A stretch of 64,000 bases of DNA from assembly GCF_024733555.1 (NCBI RefSeq), contig NZ_JANIOF010000010.1, positions 1-64,000 of the forward strand, read 5' to 3'. This DNA is from Paenibacillus sp. SC116 (GTDB taxonomy: Bacteria; Bacillota; Bacilli; Paenibacillales; Paenibacillaceae). Shown here one piece after another: positions 20,080-29,049 of the stretch (within the stretch, counting starts at the first letter, position 1; each line of letters starts with the position of its first letter). The notes under the pieces are model-generated. The model saw nothing but the letters and a program-made list of their open reading frames with translations, was not told the DNA's origin and searched no databases. A program made the translations under genes and the position numbers.

Positions 20080-21087
20080 TCATGACATCAGCAGATCTTG
20101 TAGCCAACGTTCATGCCAAGCCCAATATCCGATACTAATTAACAACAAAAGAAGGGAGACGCCGAATGACCATTTCAACCAGCTTGGGGTAGGTATAGGT
20201 CTACGCGGTATGGTTCGCCCTACTTGCCTTGTTATTCGCTGCCATTCTTGAAAAGCCCTTCTTGAATCATTGAATTTGCCTGACAAGGCCCTATAGTACC
20301 ATTCTCGATAGGGGGCAAGCACAGTGTTCGAGTCAATGATATGAAGCAGCTCTTCCACTTGACGAGTCTGTGGGAGAGACCCCTTCATTACCCGCTTAAA
20401 TGCGCTGTCCTGACATAAATGAATCGTCATCACGGCAAATGAAAACAGATCATACCCGACATCAGCAGCTCGGGAGCCTGCATTCCAGAATCCGCGATCG
20501 TACCATTCCGTAAATTGCTTAACACTTTTCCCCAGCTGAGTAAGCCCGCCGTAATCGATCAGATCTACCTCGCCATTTGGCTTAACCTTAATATGCTCCA
20601 GCTTCAAATCTCCAAATATAAAACCTTGCTCATGAAGCGTCACAAGTCGTTCCAGCACTTGACCACACAAGGGCCCGAACCAGTCAGAGCCTCGACTGCT
20701 TACAAATGACTGCACCGATTGCCCTGATACGTACCGCATCACATAAAAAGGACGCCTGCCGATACCCGTCTCCCAGTCATCTGCTTCAATGAAATACGGT
20801 AATTGGGGGTTGCTTCGATGACGATTCAACCCCTCTTTTAGTCCTTGCTCTAAAGCACGTATAACATTGATCTCCGACTGAAACTCGATCGTATCAGCCC
20901 CCAGCTTCAACGCATAGCGCGTACTCCCCGTCTTAACGGTGTCATCCTCAGCTAACGCCGCGACAAGATAGACGACTCCATTAGAGCCCTGTCCAAGACA
21001 TCGCTCAACACGATAGCTTCGTTTATTCCATATCCCTGTAATGACAGCCCCTGCGCCAAGCTTATCATTGCGCAGCTGCTTCATTTG
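20080..21087 (-). CDS. Atypical serine/threonine kinase, membrane anchored (YabT-like)
   Basis: Hanks-type kinase with a C-terminal membrane segment (SFGVSLLLLLISIGYWAW). Visible: glycine loop LGQGSNGVVYLV, Lys in YALKLG, Glu in EFQSEINVI, catalytic GDLKLEH and metal-site DYG in place of HRDLKPEN and DFG. The usual catalytic-loop Asn is His here. B. subtilis YabT is an odd kinase active in spore development and DNA-damage signalling. Start uncertain: the ATG at 21087 gives the family N-terminus and follows the end of the VWA gene; the frame stays open to 21225, overlapping that gene. Confidence 0.8.
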   Translation of the reverse strand, partial: QMKQLRNDKLGAGAVITGIWNKRSYRVERCLGQGSNGVVYLVAALAEDDTVKTGSTRYALKLGADTIEFQSEINVIRALEQGLKEGLNRHRSNPQLPYFIEADDWETGIGRRPFYVMRYVSGQSVQSFVSSRGSDWFGPLCGQVLERLVTLHEQGFIFGDLKLEHIKVKPNGEVDLIDYGGLTQLGKSVKQFTEWYDRGFWNAGSRAADVGYDLFSFAVMTIHLCQDSAFKRVMKGSLPQTRQVEELLHIIDSNTVLAPYREWYYRALSGKFNDSRRAFQEWQRITRQVGRTIPRRPIPTPSWLKWSFGVSLLLLLISIGYWAWHERWLQDLLMS

Positions 21088-21106
21088 AAGTTGTCTATCA
21101 CTTCGA

Positions 21107-21880
21107 TTATAAGACGTAGTCACTCCATACCCCGTCCGTTCCATGTTCATGTTGGCGAGCAGGTATGTCGCCGTATTGTTCACTATGAATATATTTACTA
21201 TCATATTGGCAATAGTCCAGCACATGCAAGAGGGCAGGCCCAGTTGGCGTCGTCCCTCGCATCGGAATTCGGTGCAACAGTCGTTTCATTTTACTCAAAT
21301 CACTCGCCCATTCGACATCCAATTTAGCCGGCTCATCACTATGATTACCTGGAAAATGAAATACTGCAATCTCACTCTTGCCCTGTCGTGCCTGCAAACT
21401 AAGCATCAAATCACGTATTGCCTCTTCCACAGATGGAAGTTTAGGTTTCATACTTGCACTTGCATCAATAAGCAGAGCAACTCTTAAAGAGGATTGCTCG
21501 CTCATTTCATCCATAACTCGAACCACCTCTGCTCGTTGCGAAGGCGGCAAAGCTTCAACAGTCGTTCCCCCCTCCTGCTTCCCCAAAATATGCTTCAGTT
21601 CATGATTAACAACTTGATGAATCGTTTGGACAACCGTCTTACGAGTCATCTGCTGAATCGTATAGGACAGATCTTTCTGGTGCACAATTCGACTGACACC
21701 GCCTCCCATTCTAGCAATCTCTTCTATTTCAGCCGCTCCATATTCGCCAATGGTACCATCGTCCACAATCCCCACTACATTTACAGTCATGCCAGCCTCA
21801 CGTGCTTGAGCCGCAGCTACTGCTGGCTGTATGCCAACGTTCGAACATCCATCCGTAATAAGTAGTATTTGTTTCAACAT
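21107..21880 (-). CDS. VWA-domain protein (YabS-like)
   Basis: Begins with ILLITDGCSNVG, a von Willebrand A-like edge, followed by a long linker and a second VWA stretch with the metal-site pattern DASAS in ALLIDASASMKPKL (about 135). TPTGPALLHVLDYC gives the distal Thr. The C-terminus is longer than in B. subtilis YabS by roughly 25 residues. Function unknown; with its partner kinase it lies between spoIIE and tilS in many spore formers. GGAGGG precedes the ATG. The 198 bp before it up to spoIIE hold no clear promoter. Confidence 0.8.
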   Translation of the reverse strand: MLKQILLITDGCSNVGIQPAVAAAQAREAGMTVNVVGIVDDGTIGEYGAAEIEEIARMGGGVSRIVHQKDLSYTIQQMTRKTVVQTIHQVVNHELKHILGKQEGGTTVEALPPSQRAEVVRVMDEMSEQSSLRVALLIDASASMKPKLPSVEEAIRDLMLSLQARQGKSEIAVFHFPGNHSDEPAKLDVEWASDLSKMKRLLHRIPMRGTTPTGPALLHVLDYCQYDSKYIHSEQYGDIPARQHEHGTDGVWSDYVL

Positions 21881-22078
21881 AGGTATTGCCCTCCTATCGA
21901 TAGTTACTAGCTTCTATTACGCTACTAGTGTTGCCGATTAGAGAGAGCTTTAACCTTATATCACCTCATGTTTATCGCATTTAGACATACTATTGAATGA
22001 GTATCTTACTAATTTCTCTAGCAATTTCACCTCAATTCTATTCATTTTTGCAGCCATTTTTCGTTTGGTCTAAAATAT

Positions 22079-24580
22079 CTAGCTTACTGTAAGCGGTCGT
22101 TCAAACTGTTTTTCCCCTCCTGTCCATTGCAGCGTCGCCCATTGCGGTATATGACGGTCTAGCCGCGCGACAACTACGGTCATATCATCAATAATTTGTC
22201 CTTTTGAAAATCGAACAACGGTATCCAGCAATACATCCGCAATTTGCTGTGGATCATCCGTCTCCAGCTCGGCAATAAGCCGTTTCAGCCAAATATCTTT
22301 ATTCAGAGCCGGGCCCGGGGCATCATATACACCATCTGACATCATAATGAGCAGATCTCCTGGCTTCAATGTCATGTGCATAGCTTCTACATCTATATCT
22401 TGTAAAATACCGAGCGGCAAATTGCCGATCGCCACCGCATGAACATCTCCTCCACTCTTCACAAAGCTTGGTATAGAACCGCTTTTCATTAAGGTAGTTT
22501 GTGCAGAATATAGATCGATGACAGCAAGATCTACCGTAGCATATACCTCCTCTGGTGAACGCACCATTAGAATCGAGTTCACGGATTGAATGGCTAGCTT
22601 CTCATCCATACCAGACTGCAGCAACTGAGACAACACGGTTAAGGCCGTACTACTCTCTAATTGGGCTCTCTCCCCATTTCCCATCCCATCACTCAAGGCG
22701 ACTGCATATTTCCCTCCACCGAGTTCAACAGCATGATGGCTGTCTCCAGACAATATTCCTCCCCCTTTGGCTGCTGCTGCTACACCCACAGCTACTTCGA
22801 ATGATTTTGCTGATACAAATGTAACAAGTCCTTCTCCTTCCACGGTAGTCGATCGCTCATCTCGAACCGATATTTGTTCACCCAAAATATCCGATAATAA
22901 AGGCGCAATTAATTTACGGCATTCATCATATCCTTCCGTGAATGAATGTACCATTTCAATTTCCACATGGCCCCTATCAAGCGATAGAATATCTACATGA
23001 TGTACAGACAGGCCTAACTCCTCCATCGCATGCCGGATCTGTTCCTCCTGCATAAACATTTCTCGCCCTTCCCGCTGTATCTCTTGCGCAAGATCATCCA
23101 TCACTTTGGACACGCCTGCTAACTGCTCAGACACGAACGTACGGCTGTCTTGAATTTGCTTGCGCCACACTTGATCGGATCGATAGCGCTCCACTTGATC
23201 CTTCATGACGTGCAGCACTTGTCCTGTTTTCGGGCAAGCATCTTTCCATCGTTTCGGAATTTGCCTTTCACGGAAATCCGGATCCTCCTCCACGGCATGC
23301 AGCATTTCATTCATCCATGTTACGGTTTGCAAATACTTACTGCTCCAGCAAGCATTTTGACGCGGGCAGCCACTGCATGTCTTATCGCATGCAGCCGCGA
23401 TGAACGAATTGTATTCCTCCTCCTTACGGCGCATTTCTCCATATCCCGTCAGCTGATTGAAGCTTTTGGATAACTGCTGGAATAACTCAGAGAACTGCAT
23501 GACACGTTCAGCAGTCATATCTCGGACTCTTTTGGCATATTCATGTTGGGACTTAAGATGTTCCTGTGTCCCAGGGATATATTTCGCTAGGGTAAGGGTT
23601 AATCCACGCGGAGTAAGCAGGAATAGGGCGGCGGCAGCGATCGTTTCCCAAGTTGAAGTAAGTGCCCCATTGGCTGGGCCTAAATAAACGGACAAGATGG
23701 CAGTCCCTAGAAGCATGCCGAACGCGACTGCCCAGCGCCGGCCTTCTCTCATTAAACCAGCTAACAAGCCGGCAAATGCCAGTAAGCTCATCTGCATCAT
23801 TGAACCTGGTGCGGCTAGACTCAAAATAAGCCCTAATACAACGCCGACAGATGCGCCCAATGGTGCTCCACCAACAAAGGCAAAGAGCATGACGAGGTAA
23901 CGGGATAACACGTGGTCAACTTGGAGCCCTTGTATAATCCAGCCCACAGCTCCTGTCATTAATGAGGCGAGTAAAATCATCAGGCAGATAACCTCGTCTA
24001 TACGAAGGGTGTAGTTACGCTTAGATAGCGTGAGGACAGGAAGCGCTTGAACAAATACAAGCGTAAGCATAAAACCGAGCATTGCATCTGTAACATCCAT
24101 CGTAAACCCATACCAGGTGAAGCGATCCACAACAAACGTCATAAACAAGTGAACCAATAAGTTAGCACCGAACACCATAAACGGTGCATAGTTCAATTCA
24201 GATTTCTCATAGGCCTTTAAGCCACGCTGCAAAAGTACAATAACGAGAAGCTGCATCGCGATCATGACAGTCGTCGGTTCTGAAGCGAACAAGCTGCCCG
24301 CCAGCACAGCTGTCCCGCTCCATATCGCCATTTCTGGTCTAGTAAAATACATAACCGCAAAGAAGGCAGAAGCAAACGGGAACAAGTCTTCTAAAATGAC
24401 AGCCCTTCCTAGTAAAAACCCAACACATAGAATGATAATGGTCCATTTGCGTGTGCCGATCAATTGCTTGAACCGTTCATAACGCCAACGGTTAGCCCCG
24501 GCTTCCAATGTAGTAGCATGCTGCTGGAATGCCTCATTCAATCTATTAACTGGAAAAGGAATCACTTTCGTCTTGCTCAT
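22079..24580 (-). CDS. spoIIE: Stage II sporulation protein E (PP2C phosphatase)
   Basis: Dephosphorylates SpoIIAA at the asymmetric septum, releasing sigma-F in the forespore; also binds FtsZ. The 833-residue protein has about ten N-terminal membrane segments (about 45-330), a central regulatory region with a Cys-rich CDKTCSGCPRQNACW patch, and a C-terminal PP2C domain with ALSDGMGNGERA and LLIMMSDGVYDAPG holding the metal aspartates. The ATG is at 24580. The upstream promoter has the 21-bp spacing typical of Spo0A-driven genes. Confidence 0.97.
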   Translation of the reverse strand: MSKTKVIPFPVNRLNEAFQQHATTLEAGANRWRYERFKQLIGTRKWTIIILCVGFLLGRAVILEDLFPFASAFFAVMYFTRPEMAIWSGTAVLAGSLFASEPTTVMIAMQLLVIVLLQRGLKAYEKSELNYAPFMVFGANLLVHLFMTFVVDRFTWYGFTMDVTDAMLGFMLTLVFVQALPVLTLSKRNYTLRIDEVICLMILLASLMTGAVGWIIQGLQVDHVLSRYLVMLFAFVGGAPLGASVGVVLGLILSLAAPGSMMQMSLLAFAGLLAGLMREGRRWAVAFGMLLGTAILSVYLGPANGALTSTWETIAAAALFLLTPRGLTLTLAKYIPGTQEHLKSQHEYAKRVRDMTAERVMQFSELFQQLSKSFNQLTGYGEMRRKEEEYNSFIAAACDKTCSGCPRQNACWSSKYLQTVTWMNEMLHAVEEDPDFRERQIPKRWKDACPKTGQVLHVMKDQVERYRSDQVWRKQIQDSRTFVSEQLAGVSKVMDDLAQEIQREGREMFMQEEQIRHAMEELGLSVHHVDILSLDRGHVEIEMVHSFTEGYDECRKLIAPLLSDILGEQISVRDERSTTVEGEGLVTFVSAKSFEVAVGVAAAAKGGGILSGDSHHAVELGGGKYAVALSDGMGNGERAQLESSTALTVLSQLLQSGMDEKLAIQSVNSILMVRSPEEVYATVDLAVIDLYSAQTTLMKSGSIPSFVKSGGDVHAVAIGNLPLGILQDIDVEAMHMTLKPGDLLIMMSDGVYDAPGPALNKDIWLKRLIAELETDDPQQIADVLLDTVVRFSKGQIIDDMTVVVARLDRHIPQWATLQWTGGEKQFERPLTVS

Positions 24581-24618
24581 GTTCGATGCACCACCTAATC
24601 TCTTAATTTGTGTCTCTT

Positions 24619-24651
24619 ATTATAGATAGACAAATAGGAAACGTTTGTCAG
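24619..24651 (-). promoter_or_regulatory. spoIIE promoter with 21-bp spacing and Spo0A-box-like sequence
   Basis: Minus-strand CTGACA (24646-24651), 21-bp spacer, TATAAT (24619-24624). B. subtilis spoIIE and spoIIG have the same stretched spacing and need Spo0A. On the plus strand TTTGTCAGAA overlaps the -35 and resembles a 0A box; TGTCGGAAA (minus, 24676-24684) is a second near match. Confidence 0.65.
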
Positions 24652-24689
24652 AACATGATCCTATATTCCAAAAAGTTTCCGACACGTAC

Positions 24690-25040
24690 TGAGCCGCTTG
24701 CGCGCGGCCGTCGATTATAGATGCGTCAAGGGATTATAGCCCTCACCCAATACACGATGCCTTATGAAGGCGCTGACTGTTTGTCGCAATTCGCTTCACC
24801 CTTGAACAGTAAAACGCCCCTATCTTGCAAATTATCAAGGGAGAAGCTGTCGCAAAGAGCGAGCAGGGCGACAAAAGTAGTGTTGTGACATTTTGTCACC
24901 GCTCTACTTGTCGTTACTTTTACATGTAGACGGGAGGTTTCCCTATAAAGTGCCCCACGATAGGGCGCATCACATATTTTTGGTTATTCATGTAAAGTCC
25001 TGTTACAACTGTCGTTCGCAGAAGAACAAGCGAAAAAATA
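24690..25040. other. Gene-free interval with inverted repeats between the S1-domain gene and spoIIE
   Basis: No ORF or tRNA could be supported here, although B. subtilis has two tRNA genes at this point. The interval holds a nested hairpin (24869-24913: CGACAAAAGTAG/CTACTTGTCG outside, GTGACA/TGTCAC with a TTT loop inside), GGGAGG/CCTCCC-type and TGCCCC/GGGCGCA partial repeats, and several TGTCG words. It is bounded by a terminator on the right and the spoIIE promoter on the left. Confidence 0.4.
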
Positions 25041-25042
25041 AG

Positions 25043-25076
25043 AAAAAACCGCTGAGGGCATAATCCCTCAGCGGTT
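25043..25076 (-). terminator. Terminator of the S1-domain gene
   Basis: Twelve-base-pair stem AACCGCTGAGGG/CCCTCAGCGGTT (25047-25058 with 25065-25076), 6-nt loop, followed by TTTTTTC on the minus strand. Confidence 0.92.
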
Positions 25077-25114
25077 CTGTGTGTTATATATGGAATGCGG
25101 TAAGCTAAACCGAA

Positions 25115-25609
25115 CTACACTCGGCGAGCGCCACGGCCACCGCGTTTGCCTTCTGTGTTCTTCTTGAGCGATGAAATGCGCTCTTCGCTGTCTTTAAGGA
25201 AACGTGACATTTTATCCTCAAAAGAAGGGGTGTTATATGACGGTCTACGTCCTCCCCGATCCCGATTCCCAAATCCTCCTGGTCTTCCTCCGCCTTCTCT
25301 GCCGCCGCCGCCACTTGGACGATCCATACGTGGACCTCTTGGTGGTCGTTGCTGCTGCTGTTCAGATGCAGGTTTATCGACCGCTTGCTTAATAGACAAA
25401 CCGATCTTACCGTCCTTATCGACGTTAATAACTTTGACCATAACGACATCGTCGATCTTCAGATGGTCATTGACGTCCTTGACGTAGTTATCGGCAATCT
25501 CAGAGATGTGAACCAGTCCCGTGACACCTCCCGACAGATCAACGAACGCTCCGAAATGCGTAATGCCTGTCACTTTGCCTTCTAACTTGGTGCCCACTTC
25601 AATTGTCAT
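25115..25609 (-). CDS. S1 domain RNA-binding protein (YabR / general stress protein 13 type)
   Basis: One S1 OB-fold at residues 3-75 (GKVTGITHFGAFVDL, GLVHISEIAD, KIGLSIKQ) followed by an Arg/Gly-rich basic tail with RPPRGPR, GGGGREGGGRPGG and RGGRGARRV, expected to be disordered and RNA-binding. Related proteins associate with ribosomes. Own promoter about 125 bp upstream, GGGAGG before the ATG, terminator behind. The Arg/Gly tail is much longer than the one in B. subtilis YabR. Confidence 0.9.
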   Translation of the reverse strand: MTIEVGTKLEGKVTGITHFGAFVDLSGGVTGLVHISEIADNYVKDVNDHLKIDDVVMVKVINVDKDGKIGLSIKQAVDKPASEQQQQRPPRGPRMDRPSGGGGREGGGRPGGFGNRDRGGRRPSYNTPSFEDKMSRFLKDSEERISSLKKNTEGKRGGRGARRV

Positions 25610-25738
25610 AGAATAAAACGTTCCTCCCTTAAAATGTTAAACGATACATTGCTCTGAATAACCAGAACCTCCGCTCACTGTAAATTCATCTGAACAAAGA
25701 GATCTGTATATCATATGCAAAGTACAGCTTATGTCGTG

Positions 25739-25768
25739 ATTATACTGTAATGGCGCAAGTTTGGTCAA
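25739..25768 (-). promoter_or_regulatory. Promoter of the S1-domain gene
   Basis: Minus-strand -35 TTGACC (25763-25768), 18-bp spacer, -10 TATAAT (25739-25744), leaving a leader of about 120 nt. The -35 box sits near the end of divIC. Confidence 0.6.
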
Positions 25769-25792
25769 CTGACGCATGTCCTGATTGTGAGC

Positions 25793-26161
25793 CTATTCTT
25801 CTTCAGTACGGATTAATCGCTCATCTGGCAAAGTCATACCTTTGCTGCGTGCGATATCAAGTAAATACTCTGGATCATCTAGTCGATTCACTTCATGTTG
25901 AAGATCATTGCGAATCTGTTCTGCTTTCTTTTTCTCAACCTCATTCTGGGCATACTCTTTCTGCATATCCTCCAATTGGAAAACCTGACTGACATACGTA
26001 TACCCTGCCCAACCCAAGAACACGACCATGAACAACAGCCACAGTTGAAGACGGCGCTTCACTGTCTTATGCACACCAGAAGGTGCCCCCGTATTGGATC
26101 TGTTCGATGTCATTCGTGGTGTTGAACGGCTGCTTTTATTATCTTTCCGGTAGTCTCGCAT
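25793..26161 (-). CDS. divIC: Septum formation initiator DivIC
   Basis: Bitopic divisome protein working with FtsL and DivIB. Basic cytoplasmic N-terminus (about 1-40), one membrane segment (LWLLFMVVFLGWAGYTYV, about 45-62), then an extracytoplasmic coiled coil rich in Lys/Glu. Start at the ATG at 26161, 8 nt after AAGGGGG; 122 residues, as in the family. Follows yabQ closely, the same order as yabP-yabQ-divIC in B. subtilis. Confidence 0.9.
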   Translation of the reverse strand: MRDYRKDNKSSRSTPRMTSNRSNTGAPSGVHKTVKRRLQLWLLFMVVFLGWAGYTYVSQVFQLEDMQKEYAQNEVEKKKAEQIRNDLQHEVNRLDDPEYLLDIARSKGMTLPDERLIRTEEE

Positions 26162-26175
26162 AGGTTGTCCCCCTT

Positions 26176-26844
26176 TCAAGCTTGGTTGTTCCGGTTAGGC
26201 CAGTTGCGCAATCGATTCCAGCATTTTGCACACCATGTTGTTGCTCGTCTGCACAATTGTGAAGCAGCTCTTACCTTTCTTCCCCCATATTGCTTAAGAC
26301 GAATCAGTCGCTCAGTCATACCAAGGCGACGCCATACCGGCTCTACAAGCGGGCGCAATAACCATTGCAGGAGCCACCATAAGGGCTGAATACATTTTAG
26401 CATAACTTTTCCGAGGAAAGTAGCCGCCTTTACCAATATACGGAATATATAATATATGAAAAACAAGACCCCTTTCAAGGGGAGAAAGACCGTAATATAT
26501 AGCAATTTTTGTATCATTCGCACGATTACTTTAATTGTTTGGACAAGCCAGTTTACAACAACAACCGTCATTCGGCTAAACAAAACGACATAAGCCCATC
26601 CACCAACAGCCAGCCCAAGTATGACATAGAACCGAAATTCTCCCTGATTGCCCTTAACGAGCATATGAAAGACGAACCAAGTCGCCACTATCCAGTATAG
26701 GATGTCCATAACGGGCAGTGTCCATCGAGGAAAGCGAAGTTGTCCTGCAACAACACGAATAGCATCATAGGCGATGCCAAGTGTAATCCCGCTAATGAAC
26801 ATAAATAGCATCGTTATCCACTGGTTATGTAGAGAGAGGCTCAC
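26176..26844 (-). CDS. yabQ: Spore cortex biosynthesis protein YabQ
   Basis: Membrane protein of 222 residues with about five hydrophobic segments (about 8-30, 40-62, 70-95, 110-135) and a basic C-terminal tail. In B. subtilis YabQ sits in the outer forespore membrane and is needed for cortex formation. GITLGIAYDAIR near the N-terminus is typical. Its start overlaps the yabP stop by 4 bases, so translation is coupled. Confidence 0.88.
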   Translation of the reverse strand: MSLSLHNQWITMLFMFISGITLGIAYDAIRVVAGQLRFPRWTLPVMDILYWIVATWFVFHMLVKGNQGEFRFYVILGLAVGGWAYVVLFSRMTVVVVNWLVQTIKVIVRMIQKLLYITVFLPLKGVLFFIYYIFRILVKAATFLGKVMLKCIQPLWWLLQWLLRPLVEPVWRRLGMTERLIRLKQYGGRKVRAASQLCRRATTWCAKCWNRLRNWPNRNNQA

Positions 26845-27125
26845 TTAAATAACTTCCCAAAAAAGCCTTTTGATTTATCCGTTTGATTCGCATCCAAATA
26901 GGTCAGGGAGTTGACCACGCCTTCGATCGCTACAAGGCCTTGTTCCAAGCTCAAATTCTTAATATGAAGATTATGACCCTTAATCGTCAAGAATCCGCTG
27001 TCGGTCTCCAGCAGAAACTCCTCACTATCAAAGCTTTCGACATTACTAACGCCACTTATTTCTAATACTTTTCGATTCATCATCTTAATTTCTTGCCGCT
27101 TGCCAGCCTTGTTCGGTTCTAACAT
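26841..27125 (-). CDS. yabP: Sporulation protein YabP
   Basis: 94 residues with the YabP/YqfC fold: VLEISGVSNVESFDSEEFLL, GFLTIKGHNLHIKNLSLEQG, and the C-terminal KGFFGKLFK. Expressed in the mother cell in B. subtilis and linked to YabQ; the precise biochemical role is not known. The ATG is 8 nt after GGAGGGG, but that site is locked in a perfect 10-bp hairpin, suggesting translational control. Confidence 0.92.
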   Translation of the reverse strand: MLEPNKAGKRQEIKMMNRKVLEISGVSNVESFDSEEFLLETDSGFLTIKGHNLHIKNLSLEQGLVAIEGVVNSLTYLDANQTDKSKGFFGKLFK

Positions 27126-27133
27126 GGCATGTA

Positions 27134-27168
27134 CCCCTCCTTCTCTTTACTAACCTATGAAGGAGGGG
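27134..27168 (-). promoter_or_regulatory. Hairpin sequestering the yabP ribosome binding site
   Basis: Minus-strand CCCCTCCTTC (27159-27168) pairs perfectly with GAAGGAGGGG (27134-27143) across a 15-nt loop. The second arm is the whole Shine-Dalgarno sequence of yabP. There is no following U-run, so it is not an intrinsic terminator. Confidence 0.65.
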
Positions 27169-27236
27169 AGCGGAAATAGAACTGTTTGTCTATCTCATAC
27201 CAAAAGCTGCAGCTATATAAGTTGAACGATACTACA

Positions 27237-27734
27237 CTATCGATTATCGACCTTTTCAGGATATAGATCATGCTGCATCAAACGCTGCTCGGCCATCTGT
27301 TCATACTTCGTTCCGGGCTTACCATAGTTGCAGTAAGGATCTATAGAAATGCCTCCACGTGGTGTAAACTTGCCCCATACTTCTATATACCGTGGATCCA
27401 TGAGCTTAATTAAGTCATTCATAATAATATTGACACAGTCTTCATGGAAATCACCTTGGTTGCGGAAACTAAACAAATACAATTTTAACGACTTGCTCTC
27501 TACACAGCGCTCATCCGCAATGTAGCTAATGTAAATGGTCGCAAAATCCGGCTGTCCTGTAATAGGACATAAGCTGGTGAACTCCGGACAGTTGAACTTG
27601 ATGAAGTAGTCCCGATATGGGTGTTTATTTGGGAATGATTCTAGCACCTCTGGTGCATAAGTCGACTTATAAGTTGTATGTTGACCCAAGTGAGTTAATG
27701 GAAGCTCAGCTTCCGTACGTCCTGCCATTGTCAT
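27237..27734 (-). CDS. queF: NADPH-dependent 7-cyano-7-deazaguanine reductase
   Basis: Reduces preQ0 to preQ1, the base put into tRNA by Tgt. Monofunctional QueF of 165 residues with nucleophile Cys56 in [15 protein letters not shown] and the [13 protein letters not shown] motif that binds NADPH. Fourth gene of the que operon. The 111 bp behind it lead to yabP; no strong terminator is seen, so some read-through into yabP is possible. Confidence 0.96.
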   Translation of the reverse strand: MTMAGRTEAELPLTHLGQHTTYKSTYAPEVLESFPNKHPYRDYFIKFNCPEFTSLCPITGQPDFATIYISYIADERCVESKSLKLYLFSFRNQGDFHEDCVNIIMNDLIKLMDPRYIEVWGKFTPRGGISIDPYCNYGKPGTKYEQMAEQRLMQHDLYPEKVDNR

Positions 27735-27796
27735 GATAATTCATACTCCTTTATTTATCGGAAATATTGCTTTGAAATTACAGACCACCTGTAAAC

Positions 27797-28564
27797 CTAT
27801 ACCCCGCGCTTATTGCCCCATACAAGTGTATGCAGTTGGGGCAATACTCTAGCATCATTCAGCCTCGATTCTGCTGATACCTGCTCGATAAGCCATTCAT
27901 AACGCCGCAGCAAGCTTTCTACTAACGCCATATCACCATCAGCCTGCACAGCGTCGTTACCCGTTTGCAGGACGAATGGTACGGCTGGGTAGCGCTCATG
28001 AACAGCGATGGCATAACAAATGTCCTCCTCATTGAATACGACAACTTTCAAGCATACCGCCGTTCGCTCAGCATCGGATAAATGATCCATGACTTCATCG
28101 AGCAGTTCCCAATTCGTTTCCATACCTGAACTAGGCGGTTTCGGTGACACCGTTACATCGTCTATCTCCGCAAGCCAAGGCTGCCACTTGGAGCCCTGCG
28201 TCTCGACAGCCGTGCGGATTCCTCGCTGTTGCAGAAGGCCGACAAGCTCACCAAGCTGCGGCAACAATGCTGGATTGCCACCAGATATCGTCACATGCGA
28301 AAATCGGTCAGCAGCTAGCTGCTGTAATTGCTCCCATACTTGTTCTGCTGTGAGCATCTGTATCTCATTTTTGGCGCTCCCGTCCCACGTAAATGCAGAA
28401 TCGCACCAAGAACAACGATAATCACAGCCTGCTGTTCGCACAAACATCGTCTTTTGTCCAACAAGCAGGCCTTCCCCCTGTACGGTAGGACCGAATATCT
28501 CAAGTACAGGGAGGCGTACCTTCTGCTTCTCCCTATCTCGCAGCTCCCGTTCTAGCACACTCAT
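27797..28564 (-). CDS. queE: 7-carboxy-7-deazaguanine synthase (radical SAM)
   Basis: Radical-SAM ring contraction of 6-carboxytetrahydropterin to CDG. GPTVQGEGLLVGQKTMFVR then CDYRCSWC with the three cluster cysteines (CxxxCxxC), and TISGGNPALLP. Start at the ATG at 28564, which overlaps the queD stop as ATGA; the longer frame begins at a GTG without a ribosome site. 255 residues. Confidence 0.95.
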   Translation of the reverse strand: MSVLERELRDREKQKVRLPVLEIFGPTVQGEGLLVGQKTMFVRTAGCDYRCSWCDSAFTWDGSAKNEIQMLTAEQVWEQLQQLAADRFSHVTISGGNPALLPQLGELVGLLQQRGIRTAVETQGSKWQPWLAEIDDVTVSPKPPSSGMETNWELLDEVMDHLSDAERTAVCLKVVVFNEEDICYAIAVHERYPAVPFVLQTGNDAVQADGDMALVESLLRRYEWLIEQVSAESRLNDARVLPQLHTLVWGNKRGV

Positions 28565-29049
28565 TCCATCATCCACTCCCGTCTAGCTTCCGCATAGCTC
28601 GTCGGGGTTTCATACAAACGCACAAATTCTGTTCTGCCTCCTATACAACTGCTCTTGTATGGCTCTACGGCTAATGCAGCATCTATCTGCTCAAACAGCC
28701 AAATCACCATATTTTCTGCGGTCGTATTCATAGGCGGCAGCGTTTCATTTAAATAGCGGTGATCCAGATAAGGTTCGATCCGCTCTTTCCATATATGTTT
28801 AATGTCGCCGAAATCAAGCGCCAGACCAATGTCATTAATCATGCTGCTAATACCAAATTCGACTTTATACGTATGGCCATGCAGATTTTTGCACTTGCCC
28901 TCGTAAGCATGCAAATGATGTGCAGCATCAAAGGTAAATGCCTTGCTGACCATGACCCGCTTCTGCTTGTAACGCAACTGATGCTCCTCAATATCTACAC
29001 CGTAGCGCTGAAGTTGATCAACAATATGAAATGCCCCTGGCTGTTTCAT
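28561..29049 (-). CDS. queD: 6-carboxy-5,6,7,8-tetrahydropterin synthase
   Basis: PTPS-family enzyme acting on dihydroneopterin triphosphate in the queuosine path. Zinc ligands in [20 protein letters not shown] (first His, then HGH) and the later DHRYLNE and ETPTSYAEA. Start at the ATG at 29049: GGAGG is 7 nt before it and it overlaps the queC stop as ATGA. 162 residues, with about 45 residues of extra N-terminus before the catalytic core. Confidence 0.95.
   Translation of the reverse strand: MKQPGAFHIVDQLQRYGVDIEEHQLRYKQKRVMVSKAFTFDAAHHLHAYEGKCKNLHGHTYKVEFGISSMINDIGLALDFGDIKHIWKERIEPYLDHRYLNETLPPMNTTAENMVIWLFEQIDAALAVEPYKSSCIGGRTEFVRLYETPTSYAEARREWMME

Noticed and set aside
24690..25040. 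tRNA genes as in B. subtilis
   Set aside because: No acceptor/T-arm pattern such as GGTTCRANNCC in either strand.
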